Assembly (NCBI GenBank): GCA_958510825.1
Contig: OY294051.1
Coordinates: 25,593,265 to 25,657,264 of the forward strand
Length of the DNA: 64,000 nt
Source: Brachypterus glaber
Lineage: Eukaryota > Arthropoda > Insecta > Coleoptera > Kateretidae
Direction of reading: 5' to 3'
The notes below the pieces were generated by a model. That model did not search any database, was not told the DNA's origin, and worked only from the letters and a program-made list of their open reading frames with translations. The translations under genes and the position numbers were made by a program. The first letter of the stretch is position 1, and each line of letters begins with the position of its first letter. Positions 22,778-34,689 of the stretch are shown piece by piece.

Positions 22778-22986
22778 CAGTGGCCGCCAGAAAAATTGCT
22801 TGATGTCAAAAATTTAAACGTAATGTTTTATTAATTTTGCATGTTTTAATAATGACTTTTTAAATTAACTTGTAAAATGAAATGAGTAAATGACCCTGAC
22901 AAAAGTTTTTAACATTAAAATGATGTTCCACTTACTTAATTTAATATAAACAAAATAAATTCAAGCAATTTTGTTGGTGTCCACTG
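22778..22986. mobile_element. 209-bp Tc1/mariner-type MITE, TA target duplication
   Basis: The TIRs CAGTGGCCGCCAG...ATTGCTTG and CAAGCAATTTTGTTGGTGTC are inverted over about 26 bp with a few mismatches. TA flanks both ends (22,776-22,777 and 22,987-22,988). There is no coding capacity. Confidence 0.85.
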
Positions 22987-23364
22987 TATGTATTTTAATG
23001 TGACTATAATAGACCAATCAAATCCCTTTATTTTTTAACTTTCAACCAATCAGATTCGAATTACACTGATAATTACACGTGTGAAATTATCAAAATCATG
23101 GACTTTTTCTTGAAAACCACAAATCAACTTTTAACAGAAGCTCTTTCGTTTGCATCAGAGTTTATGGCAATTATTCGCAAAACTAAATAACTTAACACAA
23201 AATTGCATGTAACAAACATTTGTTTAAAAAATGTTTTTTCTTGCTAGATGGTTTGTAAAATAGTCAAGTCAAATACCACTTGAGGCAGTGAAATTTTCAG
23301 AAAATTTTATTATGGCCTCATAAAATAATTTTGCTCTAAAGTAATTTTTTTCGTTTATTTTTCA

Positions 23365-23399
23365 TTAAAAGCTCGAGGCCGAAGGTCTCGAGCTTTTAA
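23365..23399. repeat. Hairpin at the centre of the 3-kb foldback
   Basis: The arms TTAAAAGCTCGAGGCC and GGTCTCGAGCTTTTAA pair over 16 bp (one G-T) around a GAA loop. It is the most GC-rich and best-preserved part of the element. Confidence 0.85.
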
Positions 23400-24029
23400 A
23401 AAGAAAAATATACTCAAAAAATTACTGAGCAATATTATTTTATGGGAACATAATAAAATTATCGAAAATTTCATTACCTCTTGTGATATTACTGTTGATA
23501 ATTTTGTCAAAAGCAGTGACGCTCAGTGGATTTTACCCCTAAAAATCTCAAATACGTCTATGAAAATATTTCGCAATTACTGTCAAAAATGAAAGTTGCA
23601 CAAAACCCGAGCAAACTCGGCAGAACTCGGAAAAAACACCATAATATGGTATTACATATTACATATTATGTAGTTACAAACTACATATTATGTAGTTTGC
23701 ATAAAACGTGTTTTTGATGTAGTTTAAAACTTCTATCAAATTAACCACAAACATTTTTTTTTGTTTTTCTTGCTTGGATAAATGATTTCAGGTTCTATAA
23801 TATTTTTTCCATAAGCACTTGTAAAACGGAAAAAATATTTTAAAAAGCATATTTGAAATCAGCTCAAAAATTACTATCAAAATTGTCTAACAAAATATGC
23901 AATTTATTGTCACTGTTGACCATGGACTCTGCAGAAGCTCATTTAACATTATTTACTAAAAACGAGTTTTCTGGATTTAGCTGTGAATGGTCCCACAATA
24001 TATACCATGATCCATAGACAGATTTTTTT

Positions 24030-25252
24030 GTAGTCCTCATCAATCATTAGGACCCATACTATTTTTAATTTTTATAAACGACTTGTGTTTTGACTCCGAT
24101 GCAGATACCTTAATTACTCTATTTGCCGATGATACTTCGGAAATTGTCTCTGCAATATCCATTCCTGATTTAAGCAAGAAACTAAATAGGTGTGCCCAGA
24201 AAATGGCCGATTGGTGTCGAAAAAACGGCCTTATTCTGAATTCGGAAAAGACAAATCTTGTTTCATTCTACCCACATCGAACACAAGACAAGACTTTAGT
24301 GTTTTGGTTAAGTCAGAAGGAAAGACCATTGCACAGAGTGGCATTTGCAAGTTTCTGGGGGTTCAATTGGACTCGACTCTAACATGGAATACCCACATTG
24401 ATGGACTTTCTAAAGCCTTAGCTTCAAAAAGTTTTTGTGTACTCCAGCTGCGAAATGCTGTAAGTACACATTATTGAAGTATGGCTTATTATGTTGGGGT
24501 AATAGTGCCAATATTAACAAAGTTTGTTTAATGCAGAAAAGAATAGTCCGCTTTATGTTTAATTTGTCATTTTCTGATTCTTGTTGGACAGTTTTTAATA
24601 AATATGGTATAATAACTTTATATGGTTTATATATGTTACAAAGTGTGTTACATGTTAAAAGACACGAAAATGTTTTTTTAACTTTCGGAAATGTAAACAA
24701 TTATGTGACCAGAAGTGGTAATAACCTATATATGCCGGCATATAATTATGTTCAAGTCAAAAATGGACTCAAAATGATGTCCGTTAGACTGTTTAACAAG
24801 TTGCCCCAAAATATAAAAAGCATAGACAGCTTCAAGCAATTTAAGACTGCAGCAAAAACATTTTTTAAGGAAAACTGTTTCTACTTCGTGGAAGAATTTT
24901 GGATAAAAAAGTTAGGTTTTAGTTGCTAGATTGATACCATTTGGGTTTTTAAATTTTTATATATTTTTAATATTTTAGTCATCATTTTAAGTTTTAAATA
25001 TTCGGTCAACTATCTCTAAACCATTATTTGGAATAATTAATATAAAAAAGTAAATCTTATTTGTCAATAATTTTATTATGTTTTAATTATTATTATAGTT
25101 TTAAATATTTTAAATATTATTTTAAGTTTTAAATGTTAAGTGAACTATTTGTAAACCATTATTTGTAACTTTTTGTCTGTATTATACACACAATGTGTGT
25201 ATAAAGTTTTTTGACATTATCCAATACCTTCGGGTCTTAAGGAAATAAATAA

Positions 25253-25303
<51 letters not shown>

Positions 25304-25305
25304 CC
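24030..25305 (+). pseudogene. 5'-truncated CR1/Jockey-type LINE, frameshifted
   Basis: The copy begins inside the reverse transcriptase at a QSLGPILFLIFINDL-like motif (24,032). It continues with the LFADDTS catalytic motif (24,120), then shifts frame near 24,290 (SGICKFLGVQLD) and again near 24,470 (LLKYGLLCWGN, LYGLYMLQSV). The last frame ends at 24,929. The 3' UTR ends with an AATAAATAAATTATT(ATT)n tail at 25,245-25,302. Dead on arrival; it interrupts the right arm of the foldback. Confidence 0.9.
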
Positions 25306-25345
25306 TTTAGGAATGCCGTGTGCAATTTCAAATTTAAAGGTTTTG

Positions 25346-26256
25346 AAAACATCTAAATGAATTTGAATGATTCTTGAATTAAGTGAAAGTCTATCAAATA
25401 ATTACCATTCTTTTTGCAACTGACGTGACATTTTGACACTTGAAACACAAATATCTCCCAATTTAAAACTATATTTAAATGTTTTTTATAATGTATATTA
25501 CTTGCAATAGGGACTACTTTCCTCATGTCAAGTATCATTGTAAAGATAATGATAATTTTTTTGATACAGCAACTTTAATGAGTGTATCTGACGGGACTAA
25601 AGAAACACCCATCATTCGTCAATTGCTCACGTTTGTTTAAAACTCTGTTAATTGTATGAGACTACAGAGTTAAAAAATTGTTATACAAATTGTATAGACA
25701 CGATGTTGACATATGATGTACTTGGTTAGCCTAAAGTTTATTTTATTATTTGGAAAAATAATAATTTCTTTGTATCTGATATTTTAATTTAAAAATCCGA
25801 TGTTGAGATAATTTTTTTAATTCATAATCCCTAATGAAACAACATAATTCAACAAGAATTTTTTAATAATTTATTTTTAAATTTACACAAAAGAAACACG
25901 GTGTTCCCCTATTAGGCGTCAGATTAACAAAAATCGCGTCAAAAACGTCTTTCGGATTCGGATTCTTGCATGTCTTCGTGCTATTAATCTAATCCCACTC
26001 GCTCGTTTTCCAAAGTTATGCCCATATTAAAAAACATATAAAATACCAACAAAAAAAAACTAAAAACTATTAAAAACCCTATAAAAAAAAACAGAAAAAA
26101 TCTAAAAAATATTATCGGAACTTAAAGAGTAAGTTTTTATCTTAATACGATATGTAGGATCTTTTTTTTTTCTTTTATTTAACTTTTTTTTTGATACTTG
26201 GTACCGGTTGCAAAAGAATGTCCGAGGACCACAATTTTTTTCTGTCGGTTGCAGTA
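25346..26256. other. AT-rich spacer, no gene seen
   Basis: No coding similarity and no clear repeat structure, apart from homopolymer runs at 26,040-26,190. Confidence 0.5.
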
Positions 26257-26500
26257 TACTGATAAAAATGATTTATTTGGATATGGCCAATTAAATTATT
26301 TGGTTGTGAGTAACAAATGTTATTTGAGTCAAATAAATATTTAGTTCATGTAAACAAAAATTTTAATTTCAAAATGATTTATTAATGTGAACAAAATAGT
26401 TTATTTGACAGAAATAAAATTTATTTGTCAAAACCAAATAATTTAATTGTCCATGTCCAACCAAATATTTAGTTGACACAAATAAACTGTTTTATCAGTG
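26257..26500. mobile_element. 244-bp mariner-like MITE (ACTGATAAAA termini)
   Basis: The left end TACTGATAAAAATGATTTAT and the right end TTTATCAGTG are inverted, with inner inverted blocks TTAAATTATTTGGTT and AACCAAATAATTTAAT. It is flanked by TA. It is an intact sibling of the interrupted copy at 7551-8276. Confidence 0.8.
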
Positions 26501-26651
26501 TAGATCAGAAATAGTTTTCTATGTGTATTTTTGGTCGCTGTTTAATAATATTGTAAAATAATAAAAAAATGGAAACGCCATAGGGGCGCCACATAAAAGG
26601 TCGATATTTTTAAAGAGCTTTTTTAAAAAGAGCTTAGACGATGTTCATATA

Positions 26652-27240
26652 CAGTACACGCTCGATAATATGAACATCCGTATATGTGGTGAACTATTAG
26701 GTTTTGTGAACACAGAATTTTTTCTATTGAGTTCTCTGTAACGTGAACATCATAAATGTTAACGTGAACGACTAATTTCAAGAAGTTTACACATATTTTT
26801 ATGTGGCTCTTTCTCTTACTTATTAATCAGTATAGTTTCTGTTTTCTTAGAGGACTTCGCTTAAACTAACAAACATTTACTTTTTTTAGCCCCTTTTTCC
26901 CTTCTTCCACACATACACCAATTTTAATCCTCTTCGAAATATTTACCACGCAAATATACCCTCCAAATTTCAAATCGATAGGATATGTCGTTCTTGACTT
27001 ATCTTGTTTACAGACCGACAGACAGACAGACATTCGTTTAAGATGGTCTAAAAAGTCCTAAAAATTTCGGAAACGTCTAGAAAAGTCAAAAAGTCGAAAA
27101 AGCATGTTGAAAAAAAAAGTGTATTTTAATACTTTTAATTTTATTAGAATTATAAAATTAAAAGTATTAGAGTACAAGCTCGATACTGTGAACACAAAAA
27201 ACCGGGGCTCTTCAAATTAACGCGATCGCGCTACTGTTCA
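26652..27240. mobile_element. Pogo/Tigger-like TIR fragments
   Basis: TACAGTACACGCTCGATAAT followed by ATGAACATCCG resembles pogo/Tigger termini, which read CAGTA...CTCGATTATC. A second, same-direction version (AGAGTACAAGCTCGATACTG) lies at 27,172. A CAGACCGACAGACAGACAGA stretch is at about 27,013. No transposase is visible and the right TIR was not found. Confidence 0.45.
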
Positions 27241-27814
27241 TGTTAGTGGGGGTGAAAATATAATATAATTCAGGCTTTGTATGACAAGAAAATAAGGCTA
27301 ATTAAATCTTTTTTTTTGCCAAACTTTATTTTATTTAAAATACAAATTGTTTAATGAAATATAAAATTTTAATTATAAAAATTGTATTTTGTAATGTGTA
27401 TTTTATGAATAATCATAGATTAAAGTGTACATTATTTTTTAATGGTGTTATTTAAGAGTGTTTATTTGTTATTATTTATTAATTGAAAAATATTTGTGAC
27501 ATAACGTAAAATTGGCCACTGGGGCTAGTTTACCCATTTTGTTTGGGGCTAGTTGTCGCATGATCTGTGTTTAAAAGTGAAACTTTGTTGAATAGCAAAA
27601 ATCGTTTATAAAATTTGCATAAAAAAAAATAAAATAATCATTTTATAATAAAACATTATAAAGTTGACAATTTCTATGCAAATCTAGATAAAAATTTTAA
27701 TAAATGCCTTTATATTTCTTTAAAAAAATATATCCCAAGCACCGCGACAACTATCCCCGTGACGAGGCACTTTGTCGAATTTGACAAGCCGTCACAAATA
27801 GTTATTTATGGTAG
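27241..27814. other. AT-rich spacer with a weak inverted repeat
   Basis: GGGGCTAGTTGTCGCATG at 27,545 has a loose inverse at 27,738 (CGCGACAACTATCCCCGTG). No gene is seen. Confidence 0.4.
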
Positions 27815-28130
27815 TAGTGGGTAAAGTAAGATATTGCCCATGAGAGGCGTCAGCCAAGCAGGTTAATTTTTCGAGAGGGCAATATCGGTTTACCCATGAG
27901 TGCCATACAAGGTTTTATCCAATAAATAGCTTAGAAATTCATATTTTTATTAAAAATTTTAATGACATTTACAAGAAAATAATTTGACAAGTGACAGTTG
28001 AGTGGGTAAAATAAATAATTATCCACTCAATAAAGTAAAAGCCACGCGGGGGTTATTATTGAGTTTATCTATTTAAAATAAAGCTGGTAATTGTCTCATT
28101 ATCTGTATGTATTGGATAAAAGATATGTTT
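27815..28130 (+). repeat. Dispersed repeat family C, copy 1
   Basis: From GTGGGTAAAGTAAGATATTG to ATCTGTATGTATTGGATAAA it matches 54,904-55,185 nearly base for base. Here a hairpin is formed by GATATTGCCC/GGGCAATATC; in the 54-kb copy one arm of it is deleted. Confidence 0.85.
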
Positions 28131-28323
28131 TGAGAAAGTGAGCCAGAATCCCTATAGGCCTACTATTATTTTCCTAATTTGTGGGTATAAAATAAAATAA
28201 AAGTTTTAATTTTCGATTGTTTTTATTTCTTAATTTATAACGAACATTCAGTGGTTATTGATAATATTGAATTCTCTTTAATCGTTTTTTTTTTATTTTC
28301 TTCTAAAACAAGCCACTATAGTA

Positions 28324-29167
28324 AAGGGTGTCCCAACAAGAGGTGTAATTTTAAATTTCGCGGTATTTTCGTTCTGTCAGACTCATAACGCTCAGTACAT
28401 GACATTTGTTTTTAACACGCATTGCCACTTTAGTAATGGAACACTAGACAAATGAACAACTCATACTTATTGTGAAAGCTCGTTACAAACTTAGGTCCGA
28501 GCTTTGAGCATTTTCGATTTTTTATTAATCATTTGTAAATACAACAAATTTTTTCGCAAGACTCTATGAATTTTAAATTTTAGTATGTTATTAATTTAAG
28601 TGTTCTAAACAGAATGACGTAAACCACAAGTCGCTGGGCTAATAACGTTCAAAAGTTATGATTTTTTTTTGCTAACGGAAAATCCCAATTTGCAGCTTTT
28701 TTCACTGTGAGGGAATAAATTTTTTTAATATATATCAATAGATTTTTGATGAGCTGATTCCAAAAATTTAGGCATATAATACCTTCAGATTAATATTTTG
28801 GAAAATATAAGCGAAATAAATTTTTCAATACAAAAAATTCATAAGTGACAAAAAAAAATCATAACTTTTGATCCCCATGAGCTAGCGACTTATGGTTTGC
28901 ATCATTGTGTTTAGAACAATTAAATTAACAATATACAAACCCATAGAGTTTTGCAAATGCACACAAAAAATATCACTTTTAAAATTGAAAACGCTGAAGC
29001 TCGGACCTAAGTTTGTAACAATAAGTATGCGTTGTTCGTCTGTGCAGCCTTCCATTACTAAAATGGCAATGCTTCTAAATAACAAATGTCATATACTGAG
29101 CGCTATGAGTTTGACAGAACGAAAATATCGCGAAATTTAAAATTACACCTCTTGTTGCGACACCCTT
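28324..29167. mobile_element. 844-bp long-TIR MITE abutting protease gene 1
   Basis: The ends AAGGGTGTCCCAACAAGAGG and CCTCTTGTTGCGACACCCTT are inverted, and the similarity runs inward for about 200 bp (TTTCGTTCTGTCA, CATTGCCA, TACAAACTTAGGTCCGAG). The centre is also inverted around 28,740. TA flanks both ends. It has no coding capacity. It ends 34 bp beyond the stop codon of the protease homologue. A diverged TIR fragment is also at about 58,930. Confidence 0.85.
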
Positions 29168-29171
29168 TATT
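29166..29171 (-). promoter_or_regulatory. Poly(A) signal AATAAA of protease gene 1
   Basis: On the minus strand AATAAA lies 31 nt past the stop codon. Its last two A residues are the first two bases of the adjacent MITE, so the hexamer straddles the insertion junction. Confidence 0.55.
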
Positions 29172-29201
29172 AATTAATTTCAATATTATAATATTATCGA
29201 C

Positions 29202-30190
29202 TTAATTTTCTTTAATAGTTTCGTCTATCCATTTTTTAAAATCAGTTACTTTGGTATACATTGCCATGTTATCTCCTACTTTATGACAACTCGTCTGAAT
29301 CGCAGAAGTAAAAGCAACTAATGTTCCATGGTAAACTGCTGGTGCACCAGAATCACCACTGCAAGGTTGTTTTCTATTGCTCTCCATATTTTTTAAACAT
29401 AAAATATGTGGCTTATTTCCACAGTATGCCTTAGGAATAACTGACAAATCTATAGTTTTTAAACTAACCGTACTTCGGTGCTTTTTATCCGCGCCCCATC
29501 CAGCAGTGGTTACTTTACTACCAACAATTGGATCATAGGTTGCTATATCAATAATATTTTTTCTATCGGCAGGTTCTTTTAATTTTAAGAGCGCTACGGC
29601 ACTGAAGATAAACTCAGAATTAAATTCTGGGTGAATGACTACTTTAGATATACCATAGGTTTTGCCACCATTGTTCTGCTTATTTGAGTTTAATCGGACG
29701 GTGGTGACAGGTCCAAAAATGCTTAAAAAGATAATTATAATGATAAACAAGACAAAAAATATATACAAATATAAATTATTGAATTGAATTATTATTGAAT
29801 CGTATACCGGGTGCCACAAAATAGTGGTACACCCCTATAACTTTTTTGTTTGGACTTTGTTTGGACGGTGGTGACAGGTCCAAAAATGCTTAAAAAAATA
29901 ATTATGATGGTAAACAAAACAAAAAATATATACAAATATAAATTATTGAATTGAATTATTATTGAATCGTATACCGGGTGCCACAAAATAGTGGTACACC
30001 CCTAAAACTTTTTTGTTTATTAACTTATTATCGTATCGTATTCTTATATACTTTGAAAGTATTGATTTATAATTTTAGAAAATATTTTAAAGGCACGCTC
30101 AAATGTTTTATTACATTTCTGTGTTTTTAGCATATTTATTTGCAAATGATTACCATGTATATATTATGTAAGTCCTTTCTATGCAATAAA

Positions 30191-30226
<36 letters not shown>

Positions 30227-31432
30227 AATGAAATTTGAAAGATGTAAATAATCGAATAAACTGCATTTTTTGACATTGTAAAAAATATTCTGTCACTTCT
30301 GGTTTCGCCGGAAATGACCTCAACTTTTGATTTTTAAATGGAACACCCTGTATATTTTTACATATTTTGATTCGAAATTTGAGTATAAATATGTATAATT
30401 TGTCAATTTTTGAGAGAACATGTTATTTTTTAATTTAATTTTAATTTTAAATCTAATTAGCTTTGAAATATGCAAAATAATTCTTGGCTTAGTAATTTTC
30501 TTAAGAAAAATATGAAACAACGTTTTATTTATTTATTAACCAATTTGGAGCTCTTTAAAACTAAGCAAATCATTTTTTTCAATAAAACTCAATTTTTTAA
30601 ATGGAAAGATACTGGTACCGTAATACCATTAAATTACATTTATCCAACACCTTCACAGAAACACTTGTTTTAAGCACTATTTTAAATGTCAAAAGTGAGT
30701 TCTTTTCCACTAGTAACTAAAAAATTTTTCACCCACTCTTTTACGTACAGCTTTTGATCTCACCCAAAATTAGTTACATACCCTATTAATTAAGTATTAT
30801 AACTATTCTATAAATAGTAGCACGTTAACTAAACCATAAAAATTAAAGAAAATTCTGTCATCACCGCGTCCATTTTGACGTTTGTAAGAAATGTAAAACT
30901 AGCAATTGTTTATTTTTAATAGGCATACATAGGCCATGGCTACCTATTATTTTAGTATTAAGAAAACTTAATCTTAATATTTTGGACATAATTTTTCGCA
31001 AAATTATAGATTTTTATTTAAAAATAAAAGGTGTTGGATAAAATTAAATTCTTAACTCGTGTATTAAGTGATTTTATCCACTTAAGAATAAGAATATATT
31101 GCGTGGATAAAATGCTACTTAATACACTAGTTAAGAAAATAACTAATTTTTTTCTTATGGAAATGTTTAATTTTTTTATTAGGTTAGAAATAGACCTACC
31201 TTTGACGAATATCGAATTTTACACAATATGCAGACGTGATTACCCAATTTTTGTGTATAACTGCTCCTGCACATTTATGCTTATACAAGCCCATGTAGGT
31301 GCTGGTATCTAACGATGCCAGAAATGGAAAATTAGAAATATCTGTATCTTGGCCACCCAAAATTCTGTTATCAATATTGGGGCGTACAGCACCGCAAAAC
31401 AGAAGACATAAACATAAAGTATAAATTCCCAT
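29202..31432 (-). CDS. Serine protease homologue (catalytically dead chymotrypsin fold)
   Basis: Two exons: 31,432-31,200 and 29,721-29,202. The intron is 1,478 bp, phase 2, with donor AAAG|GTAGGT and acceptor TTTTTAAG. The predicted protein is 250 aa. Residues 1-17 are a signal peptide, with activation site R23|ILGG. Six cysteines (54, 70, 178, 186, 198, and the one in TSCHKVG) would form the three standard disulfides 42-58, 168-182 and 191-220. The catalytic His is Tyr69 (TSAYC instead of TAAHC) and the catalytic Asp is Ala119 (SAVALL instead of NDIALL); only Ser202 (GDSG) remains. Each loss needs one base change (CAT to TAT; GAC to GCC). The frame is otherwise intact, which suggests a secreted non-catalytic homologue rather than a pseudogene. 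The intron holds the family-E repeat, a LINE tail and a duplicated acceptor. S1-family fold is certain; biological role is unknown. Confidence 0.85.
29696..30030 (+). repeat. 167-bp tandem duplication spanning exon 2 acceptor
   Basis: 29,696-29,862 and 29,863-30,027 are near-identical (ACGGTGGTGACAGGTCCAAA, TGAATCGTATACCGGGTGCC, ATAGTGGTACACCCCT). The copied unit includes the first ~25 bp of exon 2 of the protease homologue and its splice acceptor. A second, upstream acceptor therefore exists in the intron, and using it would add out-of-place sequence. Confidence 0.85.
30031..30640. other. Intron sequence with a LINE (ATT)n tail
   Basis: TCTATGCAATAAATATT(ATT)n at 30,180-30,225 is the 3' tail of a short, unidentified LINE insertion. 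Otherwise AT-rich without structure. TTGGAACACCCTGTATA-type sequence at about 30,341 may be a TIR remnant. Confidence 0.5.
30641..31140. repeat. Dispersed repeat family E, copy 1 (in protease intron)
   Basis: It begins TATCCAACACCTTCACAG, inverted as AAGGTGTTGGATA at 31,028. It ends in a foldback formed by CTTAACTCGTGTATTAAGTG and its inverse CTTAATACACTAGTTAAG, with a short AT loop. It matches 58,308-58,880 over its whole length. Confidence 0.85.
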
Positions 31433-31473
31433 ATTGCGTACGTATTATTAAAAATCGCGAATAAAATGCTAGA

Positions 31474-31481
31474 TTTATATA
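31474..31481 (-). promoter_or_regulatory. TATA box of protease gene 1
   Basis: TATATAAA on the minus strand lies about 42 bp upstream of the start codon, which would place transcription start roughly 10-15 nt before the ATG. Inferred from sequence alone. Confidence 0.45.
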
Positions 31482-31499
31482 TTTATTTTTTATGATTTT

Positions 31500-33545
31500 T
31501 TTATAGGCTACATTTTATTTTAAGTTAAAATCAATTAAAGCATATAATTTTTAAGGTTAAGGAAATAATGGCATTTACGCAAAGGCAAATATCCCAACAA
31601 AAAAAGTTAACCTTCTACTGCATATTGTTCCCACACAAAATTTAATTTTTGTTTATCCTTATCAAATTCTTTGATTGATAAATTGACAGGCCCACAAAGA
31701 AAATTGCTCTGATCCATGAATAGGAGCATGATATCCCACTGAGCAAAATAACCTTACGAGCTTACCTCAAGCTTTCTTTGGGTTAGTAAGTTAGGAAGAA
31801 AGCTTTGGGAAACCTTGCAGTAAGCTTGTATAAACCTTATAAAAGGCTTTTTAAAGCTTGCATCGGTAAGTTTTGTAAGTTTCGTAAGGTTCAGCAAAGC
31901 TTGTGGTAATGATTAAAGTAAGCCTACCAGGAGGTTATCATAAGCTTATTTAAAGTTTAATAAAAAGGTTATTGTAAGCTTCAGCAAACTTTTCAGAAAG
32001 CAAACAAATTAGGCTTTGAAACGCTAGTAAACGTAGCTTACGGTGTTTGGGAAATAACTTTTTTACAAAAAAAAATGAACAGCCGATTTTTCATCGTTTT
32101 TAATTAGTTTGGGACTAATAATTTATATATCTCTCCAATTAATAGTGATTTATGGTATGAACTAGGATCTTGCCTGAGAAAATTAACCCACAAGGCTGGA
32201 GGCGGAGTGGATTAATTTTAGAGAGGGCAATATTAAAATGTGATCCTATGACAGGATTTCATAGAAAAGGAGGGTATCGTATTTTGGGCTAAATCGCCTG
32301 CAGCCATAAAATTGTACATGCTTATAGATACATAAAAAATAAATACTAACTAAAATTTTAGCCCTTCTAGTGCCCCGGAACATACTTTAATTAATTATTT
32401 AATTTACGGCAATGGACATAGGTTAATGCAGGATTTGGCAACATTGCACGTTATGAATAGTGTCATTTGAAAATAAACAAAGGTTATGTTGTTAACAGAC
32501 TATTAAAAATCGTTTTTCTGTGTTCTATATTAAAAATAATGCTCTTAAAATGTAAAAAGTTATTAAAAGATGCAAGACTCTTAAGCAGTTAATGTTTTAT
32601 TTGTTAAATATAAAAAATTAATTGTTGGATCTTTACTGGATATTGTTTGGAACTTTGGTCGAAAAATAAAATTACAAAATATATTTCAAATGAGTAAGGT
32701 AGTAGTATATTTTTGCTATATATCATGATAAAAAACAGGTGCCTAACTAATTACTTTATCATATTTGTCTAGTCTAAACAAAAAATAAATAAACTTTGCA
32801 CATTGACTACCAAACAAAGACATGTATTTTTTCTTGTGGTGCTTATAGTTAACTGCCCTTGTCTGTAAAATTAATGGTATATTACAAATTTTCAACATTA
32901 GGCTAAAGATTTAGACGTTGCGCATTTCGAGTTTTAAATGATGCATTGTTGTCAGGTTTACGATAACACAAAATTGTTTATTATTATTTATCTAATTTTA
33001 ATTTTCAACAAATAAACTTTGTAATCAGTTTTTCATAACTTCTTTTCATTATTTTGCACTTTTTTAGTAAAAACATATTTTTATCATTTAGCCAAAACTC
33101 ACATTTGAAACGATATCCTTCTTTCTTGCTTGCCATTAATCCCTCCATATATCTACTCTTGTCCAGTAAAACGAATTTTCCACAGGCATGGAGAATCTCT
33201 ACTAATCCGATGATGTACACCAAATTAGCAGACAAACTAGCGACTAAACAGTACTGTTTAATTTACGTAATTCCAGAAAAAGCCTATAAACTCATCAATT
33301 TATAATCAATATATTAATTTTTAAACCTTTTTTTAGTGGTAGAAAATAATATGTGGCGCCACCTACCAACTGAACAAAACTAACTTACAAGAAGCTTACC
33401 TCAGGCTTTAGGTAAGTTAGGAAGAAAGATTTGGGAAACCTTAAAAGCTTGCAATGGTAAGTTTTGTAAGTTTCATAAAGTTCAGGGAAGCTTGAGAGAA
33501 TGTTTTCTTCCAAATTAATTTACCTTATATATAGGCATTTTCTTT
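31500..33545. other. Intergenic AT-rich DNA with AAGCTT-rich repeats
   Basis: 31,745-32,045 and 33,380-33,495 share GCTTACCTCA(A/G)GCTTT, TAAGTTAGGAAGAAAG and TTTGGGAAACCTT, with very many AAGCTT/GTAAG words; a weaker relative is at 34,600-34,680. No coding similarity is seen between 32,050 and 33,380. Confidence 0.55.
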
Positions 33546-33549
33546 GGAG

Positions 33550-33960
33550 GGGTGTGACTGGCAAAAATGCCGAATAAAAAAACAATGGCGAATAAGAAAA
33601 AAAAATACCGAATAAGAAAAAAAATTCCGAATAAAAAAAAATAAAACGTATCTGACTGATATTTTGATGACTAAAAGAAAAAAAAGGTCTCACCTCGCTT
33701 TGTCCCTGCTGAAAATTAAAAAATAATAAATAAAATGTATCTTACGAAAATTTTGATGACAAAAAAATAATCTCGCCTCTAAAAAGCTTTGTCCCTGGCG
33801 AAAAATTTTCTACTAAAAACAAAAAAGCTTTACTTCCTAAACCCCCCAGGCAAGTTTTGATTGATGACCAAAAAAAAAGGCTCTGAAAACAGCTAAAAAG
33901 AAAATAAATCTCGCACATCTCTGGGATTTTGCCGAATGAATTAAAAATTTTCCGAAAAAA
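33550..33960. repeat. Degenerate CCGAATAAGAAAAAAA repeat
   Basis: GCCGAATAAAAAAAC-type units are repeated at 33,569-33,645, followed by AAGCTTTGTCCCTGGCG units related to those at 1,190 and 18,500. Confidence 0.55.
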
Positions 33961-33969
33961 TTCTTCTTA

Positions 33970-34573
33970 AGGTCGATTCAGGCACAATTATCACTAACTT
34001 CATTAAACTGAATTAAGAAATTAAGAAAATTAATAAAATTAAGAAACATAACCTCAAATTTTCCGGGGTATGCAATAATAAGGTAACTGCCAAATAGATA
34101 ATAAGCATGTGTAAATACGACTGAATAAGTAAAACAAAAACAAATATCTATTGCGTAGGACGATTATTACTGTATTTGCAGTTGTTGGGTCTAAAAATCG
34201 TGTTTTAAAACCAACTATCTCCAAAAGTACCTTTTATTTTCCTATGCAACTACTGTGTTTTTCCTTAACACTGAAAATGTACGAATTTTAAAATACAAAG
34301 GTGTCGCCATCTTCATTTTTATTTTGATACTTGGATAACGTTTGTTTATAACATTTTGCACAAAAGTTAGTGTAGTTCAGAAATTCTTCTTTTTCTATGG
34401 TTTATTTTAAGATTGTATCATTATTTTATGGTATATTTTATCTTTTATCTTAATTGTTGCATACCACGAAAAATTTATTATAGAGTTTGAGGTTATGTTC
34501 CTTAATCTTCTTAATTTCTAAATTTCTTAATTCAGTTTAGTGAAGTTAGTGATAATTATGCCTGAATCGACCT
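33970..34573. mobile_element. 604-bp TIR element with TTA target duplication
   Basis: The ends AGGTCGATTCAGGCACAATT and AATTATGCCTGAATCGACCT are inverted, and similarity extends about 100 bp (TCACTAACTTCA, TTAAGAAATTAAGAA, ACATAACCTCAAA). TTA is present at 33,967-33,969 and 34,574-34,576, a PIF/Harbinger-type signature. No coding sequence. Confidence 0.8.
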
Positions 34574-34689
34574 TTATATTCTAGAATATAAAGTTTAAAT
34601 GAAAGCTTTCTTAAGGCTTTGATTTGAAACCTTTAATAAGTTACTAAAACTAAAGCTTGAGAAAACGTTTCAAAAATAGCTTTTATATA

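Larger units (their letters stand above)
22260..25345. repeat. 3-kb foldback with nested MITE and LINE
   Basis: The left arm (22,285-22,770 and about 23,270-23,365) and right arm (23,400-24,030 and 25,300-25,345) are inverted. Examples are GCACACGGCATTCC (22,273 vs 25,311), AGCTAAATCCAGAAAAC (22,377 vs 23,970), CAAGTGCTT (22,575 vs 23,815) and AACACATTTTATGCAAACT (22,724 vs 23,700). The centre is the hairpin at 23,365-23,399. A 209-bp MITE interrupts the left arm and a 1.3-kb LINE the right arm, which explains the unequal lengths. Confidence 0.8.

Noticed and set aside
29792..29986. Second signal-like exon for the protease homologue
   Set aside because: It is the tandem duplicate of intron/acceptor sequence; the hydrophobic stretch is AT-rich intron read in frame.
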